DNA from: Gordionus sp. m RMFG-2023
Lineage: Eukaryota; Nematomorpha; Gordioida; Chordodea; Parachordodidae
Assembly: GCF_954871325.1 (NCBI RefSeq)
Contig: NC_088778.1
Span: 26,645,120-26,709,119, forward strand
DNA length: 64,000 nt
Direction: 5' to 3'
In this document: piece after piece, positions 22,851 through 36,056 of the stretch
How positions within the stretch are numbered: the first letter of the stretch is position 1
How the letters are laid out: every line of letters begins with the position of its first letter
Program-made: the position numbers and the translations under genes
Notes under the pieces: model-generated
Told to the model about the DNA's origin: nothing
Databases searched by the model: none
Seen by the model: the letters and a program-made list of their open reading frames with translations, nothing else

Positions 22851-25800
22851 AATGGACCCACAAAATTAAAGCCAATTCTAAAAGTAATTGGAGTTACTAG
22901 TTACATATTTTCGAAAGTAATTAGTTTAGAAATATATGTTTGCAAAAATGTAAGTTACTAGTTTAGTTACTCTAATACACTTAATTACAAATAATAAAAC
23001 AGCGTTTTCAGTTATAAAATCCTCATACTATTAGTATTTTGAATTTGGAAATATAGATCTTTTATTGATTAAAAATTGAATCATTATTGGTTTTACTATA
23101 AAAAAAAAAGTTTTAAGATTTATAATTCCTACTTTCGACGTCGGGGAAAAACTTTTTATTTTCGATCTTTAGCTGATTTATTTTTCTAGTTTATTGATTA
23201 TTTCTTTTTAATTATCTCCCTTTTTTTAATTATCTTTTTTATTTCGTGATTGAAACAAATTTTTTTTATTTTTTTAGGAACTCTTAAATAATTAATGCGC
23301 CATTTTAATTAATTTTAAATGTTAATGTAACCATCAAAAGTGACTATCTCCTTATCTTGACCACTTTTTCTACAAAAAATGTTTAACCCAAAAATTATCT
23401 ATGATCCTTAAGAGGTGTTCAACTGAACATTTTTATCAAAACGCTCAATATAATATGCTTATGCGTCGTTTATTTTACTTGAGTTATATAAGGTAATGTT
23501 TAATTCAATAAAAAATATCTTAACCCATAATTCGCTAAATATGAATGAATGGGTAATGCCGGAAAAATTTAGAGGGGCGCCCGTTCGATATTATATGATT
23601 TATAATGACCTTGTTTTCTCACGTGATTTATTTATAATCCTTTTTCTTCTGACATTCGTTTGATATTTTTTAATGGAAATTATTTTATATTTTGTTTTAT
23701 TTTTAATTTGTATTTATTTATGAGGCTACGTCTTTCTAAGGACTTCTATCTGGAAAAGAAAGTAAAGGTGGGGGAGGGGGGGGGGCAAGATCGTCAGTGA
23801 AATTAAAGAGGGGTTGGGGTATAGTTTATATTTAATTTTGATTTGGTAGAAAAGGCGTGAGAGGTAAAATTTAGAGGAGGTACATAGAGGGGAATTAAAA
23901 TTTTCGAGGGAGCTAGGGGGCGTAATATGTCTAAGATTGTTTTTTCGTTTTTACTTTTCGCTAGCGTATTTCTATTTCTAATACAACTATCCAAGTTGTT
24001 TGTTTGGGCATTCATCTCATAAATAAATTCGCGTTAATCAAGAGTAAAATTTAAAAAATTTTAAAAGAAATTATTTTTGTAGGGGTTAAAATTATTTTTT
24101 AAAAGTATCATTTTTAAAATTGCCAAAAACTTTTTTAAATGGACCCTCTAAAAAACAAATACTGAAAAATTGGTAACGATTCTAAATACCGCATATTATA
24201 GTGTGCACAAATTGAGCGTTTGCGTTTTGCCGTACTTTTTTAATAAAACTTAACGACATCCATTATTTAAATTGAAGTTGCATTTTTATTAGTATTGGTC
24301 GATTCAAAATTTCAATTAAGCTATAGGTAAAAAAAATATTTTATTTGTAAATTATATTATCGTCTGCCTTTTTATCTCACTAATATCTACTAAATATTCT
24401 AATTTTAAAAGACAAGTTATCTTTTTACATTTTTTTATATAACAGTAAATTTAATTTACATATATTTAAACAATTTTAAAAGGATTTTTAGAACCCCACT
24501 TCCCTTATTATTCTTTTATCTTGGTATTTTGTCAGCTTTCTTGAGAGTTTTTATAAAAAAATGGGTGATACCAACGTGCGAAATGAATGAATAAAAAAGG
24601 TATTTAAAAAAAATCAGTTCGTTTTTAAATGTGTCTAAACGCCATTTGGTAATTTAACCAATTTGCATGATGCCATTTTGAAATGAATTATTCGCGTTTG
24701 CAAAGCAGCGTTTTTGAAACGCTCAATCTGTGAGCATTAAATAAAAATTAAAAGAGAGTTTTTAATTTAATTTTTATGTATTTTATTTCAATAGTTAAAT
24801 TAGAAAAGTATAAATATTTATCAAAAAGGGGCAAAAATTAGAAAAAAATCAATCAATCGTAATTCAACACAGAACATATGCGCATTCGATTTATTTAAGA
24901 TAATTACTCTTCAAATTTGTTCAATTGCATGTTTAATGAAGGAAAGAAAGAAAGTATAATAAATAATATAAGTTTTTAAAAGGTTTTATTTTAAACTGGG
25001 GTAATTGTTTCTTAACTTAAAACAGTAAAACACCAATATTACGATAAAAAAACGTATGATTGGGAAGGGATTTTAGGTTTTATCTTCAGTAGGAATTTTG
25101 CTGATTTAAGCAAATATTGAAAATAATATTAATAGATGATAGGGAAGTAAATTTGAGTTATTTTTAAATAAATCACTAAAAAAATGGGGAAAATATTTTC
25201 AATATTCCCGAAATAGATTCACAAATTAATGCATATATCAACAACATTTACCCTCATTTTAGCGATTTACTTTGAATCTCACCTTAAATAAAAGTTAGCT
25301 TTCCTACCTATCTATTAATATTATTTTTACCTTTAAAAATTTACTAACATCAACAAGATTCCCAATTTTTAGCCATTTTTATTTTAAATTATATAATCAA
25401 TATTTTTATTCAAAATAACAAAAAAATAATAATACTTATATTTATTATAATATTTTGAAAGAACTAAATTTTCACATCTGGTTTTCATAAAAAATTAATT
25501 AATAAAATATTATAAAAATTAGAATAAATATAAAAATCACAATTATAAATTAAAATGCAGATATCTAAAAAATCTTTAAAAAAATCATTAATATATTTTA
25601 TAATGGTTAATATTGTTTGGATAACTTCAAATAATTTCATAAATGGGATTGTATAAAAAAAATATAATTATCATTTAGTTGTGTTATGAACTTGAATTTA
25701 GGTCTATAATTATTTTTTAATTTATAGATTCAATTAAGGCCAAGGTTTGTAATTTTTACTAATAATGTTACCAAATTTAACTAATGTTACCAAAAAATCA

Positions 25801-28800
25801 ATAACAATTTATATATATATGCACATATAAATTTGACATAATCCAATATTAATATAACAAATAAATGAGTGCCTAAATTTGTGTTATAAATCATTCCATC
25901 TCAAATCAATCATGATTCCTGAGCCGATCCCTTTTATGAAATTCTATTAGGGTCAAAAATCGTAAAATTTTAATTATTAAATAAAAATAATTTTAATTTT
26001 AATCAAAGAATTATGGGCTAAGATTGTAAAATATCGTTTTTTAAATTTCAGTTTAGTATTATCTTGCATGTAAAGGAGTAATGTTCAAGGGAACAAGTAT
26101 AAAAAATTAAATAATGATATGTTGTAATTTGATATTTTTTCCAAATAAGAGTCAATGATATATAATATAATTTTCTAAAAAATTTAACTATCAATTGTTT
26201 GCTAAAATAAATTTATTGTAAAATTTTCTGATTCAAGTAAAAATGCCAAATGAAATCCAATTTTTTTAAACTTAAATTAACCTTTGCAATTTCTCAAATG
26301 ATTAAGAATTAGCCCAATTTAAAACTAAATGGTTGAATTTGCAAATGTTTTTCACCACCTTCTTGCTAATAAAAAAATAAGTAGTAATCAACTTACATCC
26401 TTTGCGAAACAAAACAATCAAGCTTTAACTCTTGCATAATTCACATCCCATTAACCCCAATTATCGTTCAAATATGGAATACAAGGGGCCTCTTTGGGAT
26501 CATAGTTTAAATAAAGTAGACCCAATTGAATGGTGGGTGGCTCAAGGAAATTTGATGAAGGATGTAATTATTCTTAAAATAATAAAATAACTAAAATTGT
26601 ATCTTCATCATCCGTTTCAGTCAAGAGATTCTCATCGTGGTGTTCACTCAACTTAGGAATCAGTTGGTAACAGATAAGACAGGAAAATTCGTTTTTTTTA
26701 TTTAAGTAATTAAATTCTAATAACAATGTTGAGAACATAGATAATATTACTTGTGATTTTTAATATATGTTTTTTCCTAATTTTACAAAAAAATTTATTT
26801 ATTTTATTATAAAGAAATAAAAAAAATTTAAAATATGGGTAGATTTTTGATATTAGTTTCCTTTTATATTCAGAATATTAAATGATTTTTCACTATTGCA
26901 ATTAGAATTAGCAGTTATTTTTCTAGTATGTCAAAAATTGAAATAAAAAATTAACTTTTTTGTCTAACAAGTGGTGATTACTAGAATTTGGTTATTTAAT
27001 TTATTTTGTTTAACTAAGTCATTATATTAAACCATTTTAAATTTGATTTAATTCAGATTTTCTTAAAAAAATCAAGGTGATTTATGGTCAACCTTGAATT
27101 CTATATACAAACTCAGATTCTTCTTATCTGACTTATATCTATGGATTGATTAAAAGCTAAATGCTTCTAAATAATTAATTTAGTATACTAAAATGAAGGT
27201 TATACTTTTTTCTCTGGACAAAATCTAAAAATCTGAAAAATTGGTAGCTTTTTATTTAATAAAAATAATTTAACATGAACATAAAGCAAATTTATAGATG
27301 AGATTGTATGGCTTCAATGGTAAAATTAATGAAAACTGTGCATATTTATTTAATCCATATGATTTTTAATAATGTATAATCTAAAAGGTTCCTATCAACA
27401 TTTATTTTGATGGCTGGTTTATAGTTGATATTTGGTTGGGTTGTGCAGGACCCTAAAATAAAAAATGGTATGTTTTTGATTAATTTCTTCTTATCATCAA
27501 TCAACAAAAGTAATTAAAGCACTTTTTAAGTGTCAGACAGTGCAGCTCACAAGCTGTTAAAATTTTGGGATAGATTACGTAATACAACTTTAAACAATAA
27601 AAAAGTTAATAGATAAATTTATTTCATTGGCTTTATCTTTTAATTATAAAATATATTTCTAAAAAATCAAAGCTACATATTTGCTTGGTCATTCCTGCCT
27701 TGCTGTTATTATTTTCTTTAATCTAGCCTAGCTTAGAATGCTGTGGAAATATCTTTATTAATTGACAATAAGAGGTCAAAATAAAAGAGCCTAGGCCCTA
27801 TTTATATATAAGCATAGCTTGGCTCATGGCTTATTCCACATCCAAAGACTTGACCATATGCCAGGCACTGAAAATGATGTATTACCCACCTTTTGCATCC
27901 ATGGTGAAACACTTATTTAAGGGAAGAAAATAAAATACGCTATCTAAAGTATAAATAAAATGGCTCATTTTTTATAATTTGTCAATTTTACCTATAATCC
28001 TTTTTTCTGTATAATAATTTGAAAATTTAATGTGTTTTTTTTATTATAAAAATATTATAAAGGAAAATAATTAGATATATAACATCCAAAAATGATGAAA
28101 ATATTGAACGGATTTAATATTGTTAAAAATTAAAATGATTTTAAAATATCAAATGTGTCAAATTCAGCTAATAATGTTAAATGGCTTGAATTTGCCAATT
28201 GTTAAAAATGGTTAGTTCAATTGGTCAAAAGTCACAAAAGATTTAGACTTCTATTAACAAAATTTTGAGGCCTGAGAGATATTATTCAATCATAAAATTT
28301 AGTTGTTTTTTTTAAATAAATAGAAAATATGGATATTTTTATGATATTGGTAGAAAGATAGATGAATAAAAAATCAATATAAATATAGAATCTGTATTAG
28401 ATCCGTTTTTTTAGTATATCAGATCAATGGAAAAATGATTGACCCAGTCCTACAAGTTAATATTGAAAATGCTCTAAAAATCTTCATCAGGCAAATTTTT
28501 ATTTATAATCCTCCAAATGAAACAGGTCTATTTGGCCCAACCTGGAATATTAAAATATTTATAATTACTTTGTAATAAGTAAACATCTTATATACAGGTT
28601 ATTTCATATACAAATAAAAGCATGTTTTTTTGATACCCTTTTAATACATTACCTGTATACCTTCATTAAAAAATTATTAAATAAACAAGAAGGCAAATTT
28701 TTTTTAATTATTTTTAAAATAAAATTTAATAAAAGATTAATGATACTGTTTAAAATAAGATTTTGATGATAGTTAGACCTCAGTTATTAATGGTGATGTG

Positions 28801-29678
28801 ATGACCATCAAAAACTATTGCATAGCTATTTTTAAACATTGTGTTTACTATAAATAAGGTCTTGTCTTATTCAAATATGCAAAAAAAATTAAAAATGTAA
28901 GCTAATCAGATATGAAATATCTAAGCAACTATGTCAAAATATTTCATATCCAGCTAATTCAAATTTTAAGAAATGTGTAACAACTAATATAATATATTAT
29001 ATAATTAATAGATATACTTGAAATTCTACTTTAATAATATGTATGTTAAGGTTACAGGCAATAGATAACAATTCATAAAATAAAATTTCCTCCGTGCAAT
29101 TTTTTAAATTTAAGCATTATGAATGTATACCGTTTAAAGCATTCATCTAAATTATTTGCTAATTATTACCTATTTAGATTTGACTTCTTTATTTCTATAT
29201 CAGTAGCGTTCTTTTGAAAGAGGGCGGCTAAGCCCTTTAAATAAAAATTTTAAAGAACCCCCTGTAAATTTTATAAAAAAAAATTGTACACAAAAAAAAG
29301 GTCATTTCGTAAATGTTAATTATAAAAAAGAAGTTCATGAAATGTTACATAAAAAAATAAGCCATTTTAATATTTTTGAGCCCCTGAGATTGTTAGGTCT
29401 AATACTGCCCCTGTTCTTTATTAATTATTTTCCTCCACATATTATATTTATAATCATATGGATATATTATTTTATTTGAAGGGCGGATTATAGTAACTAA
29501 ATTTAATTATAAGAGTATCGACTATTTTAGAGTTTTCTTAGGTCAGATTACTGTTTTTCTTAAGAATTAGTCGGTAAATATCTTTAAAAAGTATCCATTG
29601 TGCTTATTAAAAGAAATTCATTTATAATAAATATTATTTTTTTTATAAGAAAAAGACATGGGCGGGGTGCATTGTAGG
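22851..29678. other. quiet region, no gene or clear repeat
   Basis: A/T-rich, few matches to the rest of the window and no recognisable exon. A G-rich tract sits at 23768-23786. 26.4-26.7 and 27.4-27.9 kb have somewhat fuller base composition and could be intron or intergenic DNA of a gene I cannot see. Confidence 0.4.
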
Positions 29679-29815
29679 TAGTATATTTTGAGCCGATTAA
29701 CAAAAACGGTTAACTCAATATTTAATAGGAAAAATATTATGCAAGTCTTAAGATTTTGCTCATAGGTGGCAGAAAGGTTTGAACATCTACTAACGAAATC
29801 TCGAGGCTTAGACAA
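29679..29815. mobile_element. truncated palindromic MITE
   Basis: Has ttttgagccgatt, then aaaaacggttaactcaatat, then atgcaagtcttaagattttg and gtttgaacatctactaacg, as in the full copies. The terminal gttaaacgg and the whole right arm are missing. Confidence 0.7.
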
Positions 29816-30994
29816 GGGGAGATTTTTATTAAAAAGACAAATATGCAGTTTTGCTGGATAAAATTTTTCTCTTTAACTTCCCTCCTTAATTATACTACAG
29901 CTTATGTAATTATCAAAATTGGGGGTGTTAGTCTTAAAACCCTTAAGATTATTAACCTTAGGTTATAATAATAAATTGTCTTCTCTTTAATAATTTACAT
30001 TTATAAGCTGTGATAACCAAATGAACACCTGAAGAAATATTTCAATGTAGTTCAAGAAAAAATGTTGGTAAAAATTTTAGAAATCTGTTAAAATATTTAT
30101 TTTAATATTGGTGTAGAAATGAGGCTGATAAAAATTATGGACTATTTATATACAAACAACACATTGCGGTAAAAAAAACATCCATTTAGAATATTTTTTA
30201 TAATGCTTTGAATTGTTGATAAATTATTTAATAAACCCGTCCCTCTTCTAAGATAAATATTTTAGTTATGTAATTGATTTTTTATAATTTGCGGAGTTGA
30301 TCTGAAAGGGAATATATTTTTTTAATGATGTTTTCTAATAAAATTTCACTTTTTAATATTTTTATAAATTAATAGACTAATTATTAAAGATTTAGGAACA
30401 AAAATTCAATTAAACATATTGAAGTTAACAATATAATTAACAAATAGATATTTTTTTTAAGGCTAGTGATATTTGGCGCACGCAGAACGGAAATCATTTA
30501 ATAAATCTTTCTACCTGCTAGTCTATAAATATTGGATTTTTTTCGCTTTTTCTACTGTGAAGCTTGGAGGAGATCATCTAGTCTATATTGTATTTTGTCT
30601 TCTAACCAATATATTGTTCCATTCCTCAATTATGAAGCCAATTATGGTCAGTTTTGATTGACTAAGCTTCCACCGCTACTCATGAACGGTTGTCTTGTTT
30701 AGTGTGCATCGCTGCAAAAATAGTACCTGGGTTATATTTTAATCCCTTGGCCCCTTAACAAACAAAAGATAGATCTCGTAGATATTCAGCATTGAAGGCA
30801 GCCGCCAATGTACCTAAATATTCCCGTGTTGAAGTAGCTTGAGCGGGGAGTAAACTTAATTGCCATCGCATATTTTCGGTTAATAATGCTTACTACCAAG
30901 TGAATGTATGGAAATATTTTAAATACCAACCTAATTTGCTAAATACTGACCAAAATTTATTAAAATGTAATAAGATCCTTATTATTTAATATAT
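29816..30994. other. no gene recognised
   Basis: 30640-30890 is less A/T-rich (for example gcagccgccaatgtacc) but has no convincing frame and no repeat partner in the window. Confidence 0.4.
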
Positions 30995-31155
30995 TAATAC
31001 GGAATCACGTGGTCGAGTCCGGCCTCCTATATATTATCCCCCCAAGGATGGAACCACCAAGTTAGAATAAGAAAAAAAACATGATCATTCCTGGGATTCG
31101 AACCCGGGACCATGGGATAAGTAAACCAAGCTCTTGCCTACTAGGCCATAGAGGC
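30995..31155 (-). mobile_element. tRNA-derived SINE
   Basis: Reading the minus strand from 31155: gcctctatggcctagtaggc, with an A box tggcctagtagg (31137-31148), and then a perfect B box ggttcgaatcc (31094-31104). These are the internal pol III promoter elements with normal tRNA spacing. The T arm can pair, but the 3' acceptor strand does not pair with the 5' start and an unrelated body follows (cttggtggttccatcc, ctcgaccacgtgattccg). So it is a SINE head plus body and not a tRNA gene. The far end and target duplication are not resolved. Confidence 0.75.
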
Positions 31156-31611
31156 TTTCCAAATATCACGATTTTTCAAATATATATTATAAATATATTT
31201 GGTAATGCCTATCCAAATGAAAAATGAACAAAATTCAAATTTGATAGATGGTACCTTAAGGTACCAAGCATCATTAACCCATATTTTCTTGATGGGACCA
31301 AATTTTTTCTCCAGCTATCATAGCTATTTCCAATTTTCAGTAAACACCTTAACAATTCTAGTCCATGACTCTTCTTTTTGTCAAAAATCTTCCAACAAAT
31401 GCTAATCTCTTTTCTTCTAAATCCTTTTTGCTAGCATAAAAATCGTATAATGTATCATTAATCTGATATATAATTATGTTTTTTTTTCGTTTGTTAAATT
31501 TAAATATACTGCAGTTGCAGGTTATTAATATAAATTAGTTTATTTCTTAACCTTTAAAAGACAATCATATATATAAATTATTTAATTATTATAAAATTTT
31601 ATAATCTGACC

Positions 31612-32160
31612 CATACCTTCAAAAATACAAATCAAATATTTGCATATTCGTATTCATACGTATTTTTTAATCGAATAAATATATTATTTGTATTCGTATG
31701 AATAATAAAAACACTATTCGATTTGATTCGTTGAATATTCCATTTGATTAGAAAATTAAATTCTTTAAAAATATTTAAAATTATAAAAGGCTTACTTATA
31801 AAAGATTTCATAACTAAACATATTTAGAATTTTAGGTGAAATTTGATCAAAAATCTTTATTCTTTGAATAAATCTTATATTTTTGCTCAAAAGATTACTT
31901 TTTTTGCTGGAAAATTAGATTATTAAAATTTACAAATAATTTTATTTTTTATGAATAAGTTTTAATATTTAGGAATAGTTTCGAATATTTATGATTAATG
32001 TATAATATATAATATAAATTTTGAATAAAAAAAATTAAATTGTATAAATAATTTGATCGAATAATAGATAAAAAATTATTAGTCAACTAATATATTATCA
32101 TTATTCGTATTCGATTTGAATTTTCGAATCGAATATTTTTTTTTATTGGTGCTCGTAAAA
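31612..32160. repeat. ATTCG-rich MITE-like repeat
   Basis: Both ends are rich in tattcgtattcg/cgaatcgaata words in opposite orientation (31640-31750 and 32050-32140), with an A/T-rich middle. A second copy is at about 45603-46388. Confidence 0.6.
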
Positions 32161-32194
32161 TATGAAACAATTAATGATTAATTCGTTATAGGTT

Positions 32195-32440
32195 TAAACA
32201 AACCCAAAAACCTTAAGTTTATAGTGAGGTCTTTCCTGTTGGCGTTTAAACCCCTATAGTTTGTAAATTCGACATTTGCTTGGCTTCAGTCACATGTCGT
32301 GTCCAATTTTAAATCTTTATATTTAAAAATTAATTTTTTTAAAATAGAATTAAATTTCCTTGACATTTATCCTAGCTGTTATTGTCCCGTTTTTTGGTAT
32401 GATTGTTAGCTTTTCCACTGTAAATATAATCTTCATTGAT
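32195..32440 (-). pseudogene. TRNT1: TRNT1 duplicate fragment (exon 2, intron 1, end of exon 1)
   Basis: On the minus strand, attgacc-like intron sequence separates two matches to the gene at 55861. One is the exon 1 end (32440 to about 32350: gaagattatatttacagtgg, then gacaataacagctaggataa). The other is exon 2 (about 32315 to 32205: gcaaatgtcgaatttacaaa, then aacaggaaagacctcactat). The intron is kept, so this was a DNA-level duplication and not a retrocopy. It is disrupted in several places and has no exon 3. Confidence 0.85.
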
Positions 32441-33228
32441 TGGTAGTGGTAGAAAAATTAAAGGCAACTAGATATAACTAATAGTTATTTATTACAAATT
32501 CATCACTCAATAGATTTAGTTTAAGAGTAAAAATTGCCTTGAAATTATAGAGGCTAGTAAATTTTCATTTAGATAGTGTTTTATATTTTAAATACTAGGA
32601 GAATAATAAATGATTAAGAAAATTAAAAAATTGTTATTATGATGTTTCTTTTGGCCCTATTTATTTATATATTTTTTTATTTTAAAAAATTCATTTTTAC
32701 AGGGTGGTCTTATTCTTTTAAAACAAATAATATCCCTTTAAAAAAGTTGTATATGGATTATTCCTTAAGATTATAGGACAGAACCATTGTAGTCTAAATT
32801 AGTGATCTGCATCGGGCCTAATTTTTAAAGCCAGATCCGGTGTAACGTTTTAGATGAACTCCCGATTTAAATAGATTCTAATTTAGTGATATTGGCATTT
32901 ATGACTGACATGTTAAGATTTAACCTTATTTTTTTTAGTGATATTGACATATTTGATTGAAGTGGGAGTACGTATAAATCAGATTTATGAAGAATCTATC
33001 AAGATCAATTGTAAATATTTCTGTCTTACAAATTTTGCAAAGTAGATATCCTTCTAATGTCTTAATTTAATCAATTTTAGATAAAGTATATTTAATGGCA
33101 TAAAAACCTATTATTCTACCAATAAAATTTTATCAATTTTAATAGAATATTTATTTATTAAAAAATTTAATTTGAATATATATTTAAGAAATTATCGCGA
33201 ACATTTTGACCGCATAATAAATTTTAAT

Positions 33229-33578
33229 TAATCTTATTTATATCGTATATCTTATTTATATCGCATATCTTATTTATACCGTATATTTTATTTATATCGC
33301 ATATCTTTATAACGCATGTCTTATTTACATCGCACATCTTTATAACGCATGTCTTATTTATATCGTATATCTTATTTATATCGCATATCTTATTTATACC
33401 GTATATCTTATTTTTATCCCATATCTTTAAATGTCTTGTTTATATCGTACGTCTTGTTTATATTGCATATCTTTATAACGCATGTCTTATTTATATTGCA
33501 TATCTTTATAACGCATGTCTTATTTATATTGAATGTCTTATTTATATCGTATATCTTATTTATATCTTTACACGTCAA
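33229..33578 (+). repeat. minisatellite, unit about 17-18 bp (tcttatttatatcgcata)
   Basis: Around 20 imperfect units of cttatttatatcgtatat or tctttataacgcatgtc. The open frame rich in SYLYRI here is a product of the repeat and not a gene. Confidence 0.85.
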
Positions 33579-33960
33579 TCATAAATGTCTGTATTAATAA
33601 AAATATTATATTTAATCTTTACATATGAGTCATAAATGTCAGTATTATTAAAAATATTATATTTAATATTTACACGTCAGTCATAAATGTCAATATCACT
33701 AAAATATTATATTTGATCTTAACATGTCAGTCATAAATGTCAATATCACTAAATTAAAATCTATTTAAAACAGGGATTTACTTAAATATCTATAACAATA
33801 GAAAATATAATATTTGATCTTTACACGTCAATCATAAATGTCAGTATCACTAAAAATATTATATTTAATATATGCGCGTCAGTCATAAATGTCAATATCA
33901 CTAAAAAAATAATATTAAATCTTAACATGTCAGTCATAAATGTCAATATCACTATTTTTG
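33579..33960 (+). repeat. tandem repeat, unit about 60-65 bp
   Basis: At least six units, each with cagtcataaatgtcaatatc, actaaaa-atattatattt and aatctttacacgt. The same words form the subterminal inverted repeat of the element around it, so the array seems to have grown out of the element's own end. Confidence 0.75.
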
Positions 33961-34199
33961 GAATTTATTTAAAACGGAATTCATTTAGAACGTTGCACCG
34001 GCCCGAAATTTTTATTAAAAAACTTGCCCTGTCTGGCCAACAACATTTTATTATTTGCCCCAAAAAGCCTGACCCGAAATAAAAATTATTTGTCCGTCTG
34101 GCCTAAATTTATTTAAATATAGAAAATTTTAATATTTTTTTTGATTGGGAAAAAATATAAACTCCTGGTTTGCAAGAATTATAAAATATATTAATTTAT

Positions 34200-35177
34200 T
34201 TGATTCTCAGGACAGGAATAGGTACCAGGCTCGGACTACCATTTGGAGATTTCAAGTCTAAATTTTAATAAAGTGGAGGTCGCCTAAGCAATCCAATTAA
34301 AAAAATCTATTTTTTTGTTTTTTTTAAAGTCTGTCAAATATACTGTTAAATATAAAAAAAACTTTTATATTTTTATATTAAGGTAATTTTAACTTACGCT
34401 TGTTTTAAAATAATTTTGTTTAACCGTAAAACAAATTGTTTTTTCCTTACTTTTGTAAAAAAAAATGTTATATGTAAAAACCGTAAAATAAATTGTTCGT
34501 TTCTTACTTTAATATTTAACCTTAAAAATAATTTGTTCTTTTATTACTTTGTAGATAGTTTAATTTTTGTACATATCTAATTAAATGAAATATATAATAT
34601 ATAGAATAGAATTTTGTCAAATTGAAAGGTATATATTTTTTGATAATAAAGAAAATAAAAATTTTAAAATGTTTTTATAATAATGAATTTAAAAAGAAAA
34701 TAAAATATTAATTTATTGATTTTATCTTCTGCTGCCTTCCTTAAAGTTTTCATATACAATAAATTTATTTCGATATATATAAGGATTATTTTCAAAGTTA
34801 GATTTTACTTGTAATTTATAGATGATAAAATTAAGTTTAAATATTAAACTTATAGGTGGAAAAAAAATATATAAATTTTGGATTTTTTAAGTATTTTAGA
34901 TAATCTTAATTTCAAATATACATATTTAAATTATTTTATTCATCATTTAATATAATTAAAAATATATTTGCTAGATGGAATATATTTTATATGTATTTAA
35001 TTTGAAAAATTATTAGTATTTTACACTGGAACAAAAACTATTTATTTTTTTCAGATTTTAAAAGAATTTTTTGAAATAACATATAAATTAATTATAAAAT
35101 AAACCCATATTAAAAATATTTATACAAAGATAACATTAAATAAAATAAAAATAGCCATCTTCCTCAGTAGTGAAGAT
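34200..35177 (+). repeat. interspersed repeat 'X', copy 1
   Basis: Begins near ctcggactaccatttggaga and ttcaagtctaaatttt, and ends near aaaatagccatcttcctcag. It matches 47160-47660 and 61390-61940 in the same order. Decayed, with no coding sequence. Confidence 0.6.
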
Positions 35178-35833
35178 TAGTGAAGGTCAACGGTCGGGTG
35201 TAATGTTTTAAAAATACTCCATTTTTTTATATACTCCAATATTTAGTGATATTGACGTTTATGACTGACATATAAATATTAAATATAATAAATTTAGTCA
35301 ATTGGCATTTATAACTGACGTATGAATAATAAATATTACCTATGATATTTAAGGCAATTAAAAATACTCCATTTTTTTATATACTCCTATATTTAGTGAT
35401 ATTGACGTTTATGACTGACGTGCATATATTAAATATTACATTTTTAGTGATATTGACGTTTATGACTGACATATAAATATTAAATTTAGTGAATTGACAT
35501 TTATAACTGACGTATGAATAATAAATATTATTTTTTCTATTTCCTATGATATTTAAGGAAATTTTGCCTTATTCTCTTTAGAAATTATTAGATTTAATAT
35601 TAAGTGTTAATATTTATATATTTATTTAAGGTTTAATTCGAAAATATCAAAGATTAACATATAAATCTTGCACTATCTATTATCACGTTACTGCTCAAAG
35701 TTAGAAACAATTTTCAGAATAATTTATTAAAATCCTTTATTTAATTTGTAAATATAAAAAAATCATTTAATAATATATGCGATATAAATAATATATGCTA
35801 TATGCGATATAAATAATATATGCTATATAAATA

Positions 35834-36056
35834 TTAATTAAAATTAATTATGCGATCAATATGTTCGCTATGATTTATTAAATAAATATTTACATTAAAT
35901 TTTTTAATATTACTTAATTTTTTAATGGGCATATAGTATGCCCATTTATAAATAGTATGTATTAAAATATTTGTCTGGAGCATAGTTGTCATTGCAACTA
36001 TCTCCACCTCTGTACCATAAACGGCATTTTGAGCCATGCCCGTCCTCTCCGGCGGG
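35834..36056 (-). pseudogene. OTU-like cysteine protease domain, C-terminal half
   Basis: After an acceptor-like AG near 36057, the frame reads MAQNAVYGTEVEIVAMTTML, then NILIHTIYKWAYYMP, then VNIYLINHSEHIDRIIN. This follows the OTU pattern: GTExEI-A-A, a W-x-x-Y-x-P strand, and the closing N-x-x-x-H-x-D with the catalytic His. OTU domains remove ubiquitin. Inside transposons they are known from Helitron2/Helentron-type and some MULE elements. The Cys-containing front half (D-G-x-C) was not found, so this part alone could not be an active protease. The last exon of the transposon's gene is my reading. Confidence 0.65.

Larger units (their letters stand above)
32841..33997. mobile_element. non-autonomous TGTAACG-family transposon inserted at CCGG
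   Basis: Left tgtaacgttttagatgaact is mirrored at the right by the segment ending cattagaacgttgca-like sequence (33960-33997). Inverted similarity extends about 90 bp inwards, through tagtgatattggcatttatg and cataaatgtcaatatcacta. CCGG stands on both sides (32837-32840 and 33998-34001), suggesting a 4-bp target duplication. The interior is two tandem-repeat blocks. A larger relative is at 35199-37982. Confidence 0.8.
32796..34145 (+). mobile_element. TAGTGATCTGCATC-family GC-rich repeat, split by a younger element
   Basis: The left part begins tagtgatctgcatcgggcc. The right part resumes at 33998 with ccggcccgaaatttttatta and continues with aaatttatttaaatatagaa as in the 49.7-kb copy. The true right end is not present. 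The interruption is the TGTAACG-family element at 32841-33997. Confidence 0.7.

Noticed and set aside
23803-24015. 70-residue minus-strand frame with PLYVPPLNFTSHAF
   Set aside because: Looks slightly protein-like, but it adjoins a poly-G tract and has no family signature, splice context or repeat copy.
31081-31155. tRNA gene on the minus strand
   Set aside because: The A and B boxes and T arm are good, but the acceptor strands do not pair and an unrelated body follows. Called as a SINE.
33229-33578. CRISPR-like array
   Set aside because: Units are contiguous and degenerate with no unique spacers, and the DNA is eukaryotic.
33349-33597. 82-residue frame of SYLYRI repeats
   Set aside because: It is the translation of the 17-bp minisatellite; other frames of the same array are equally repetitive.
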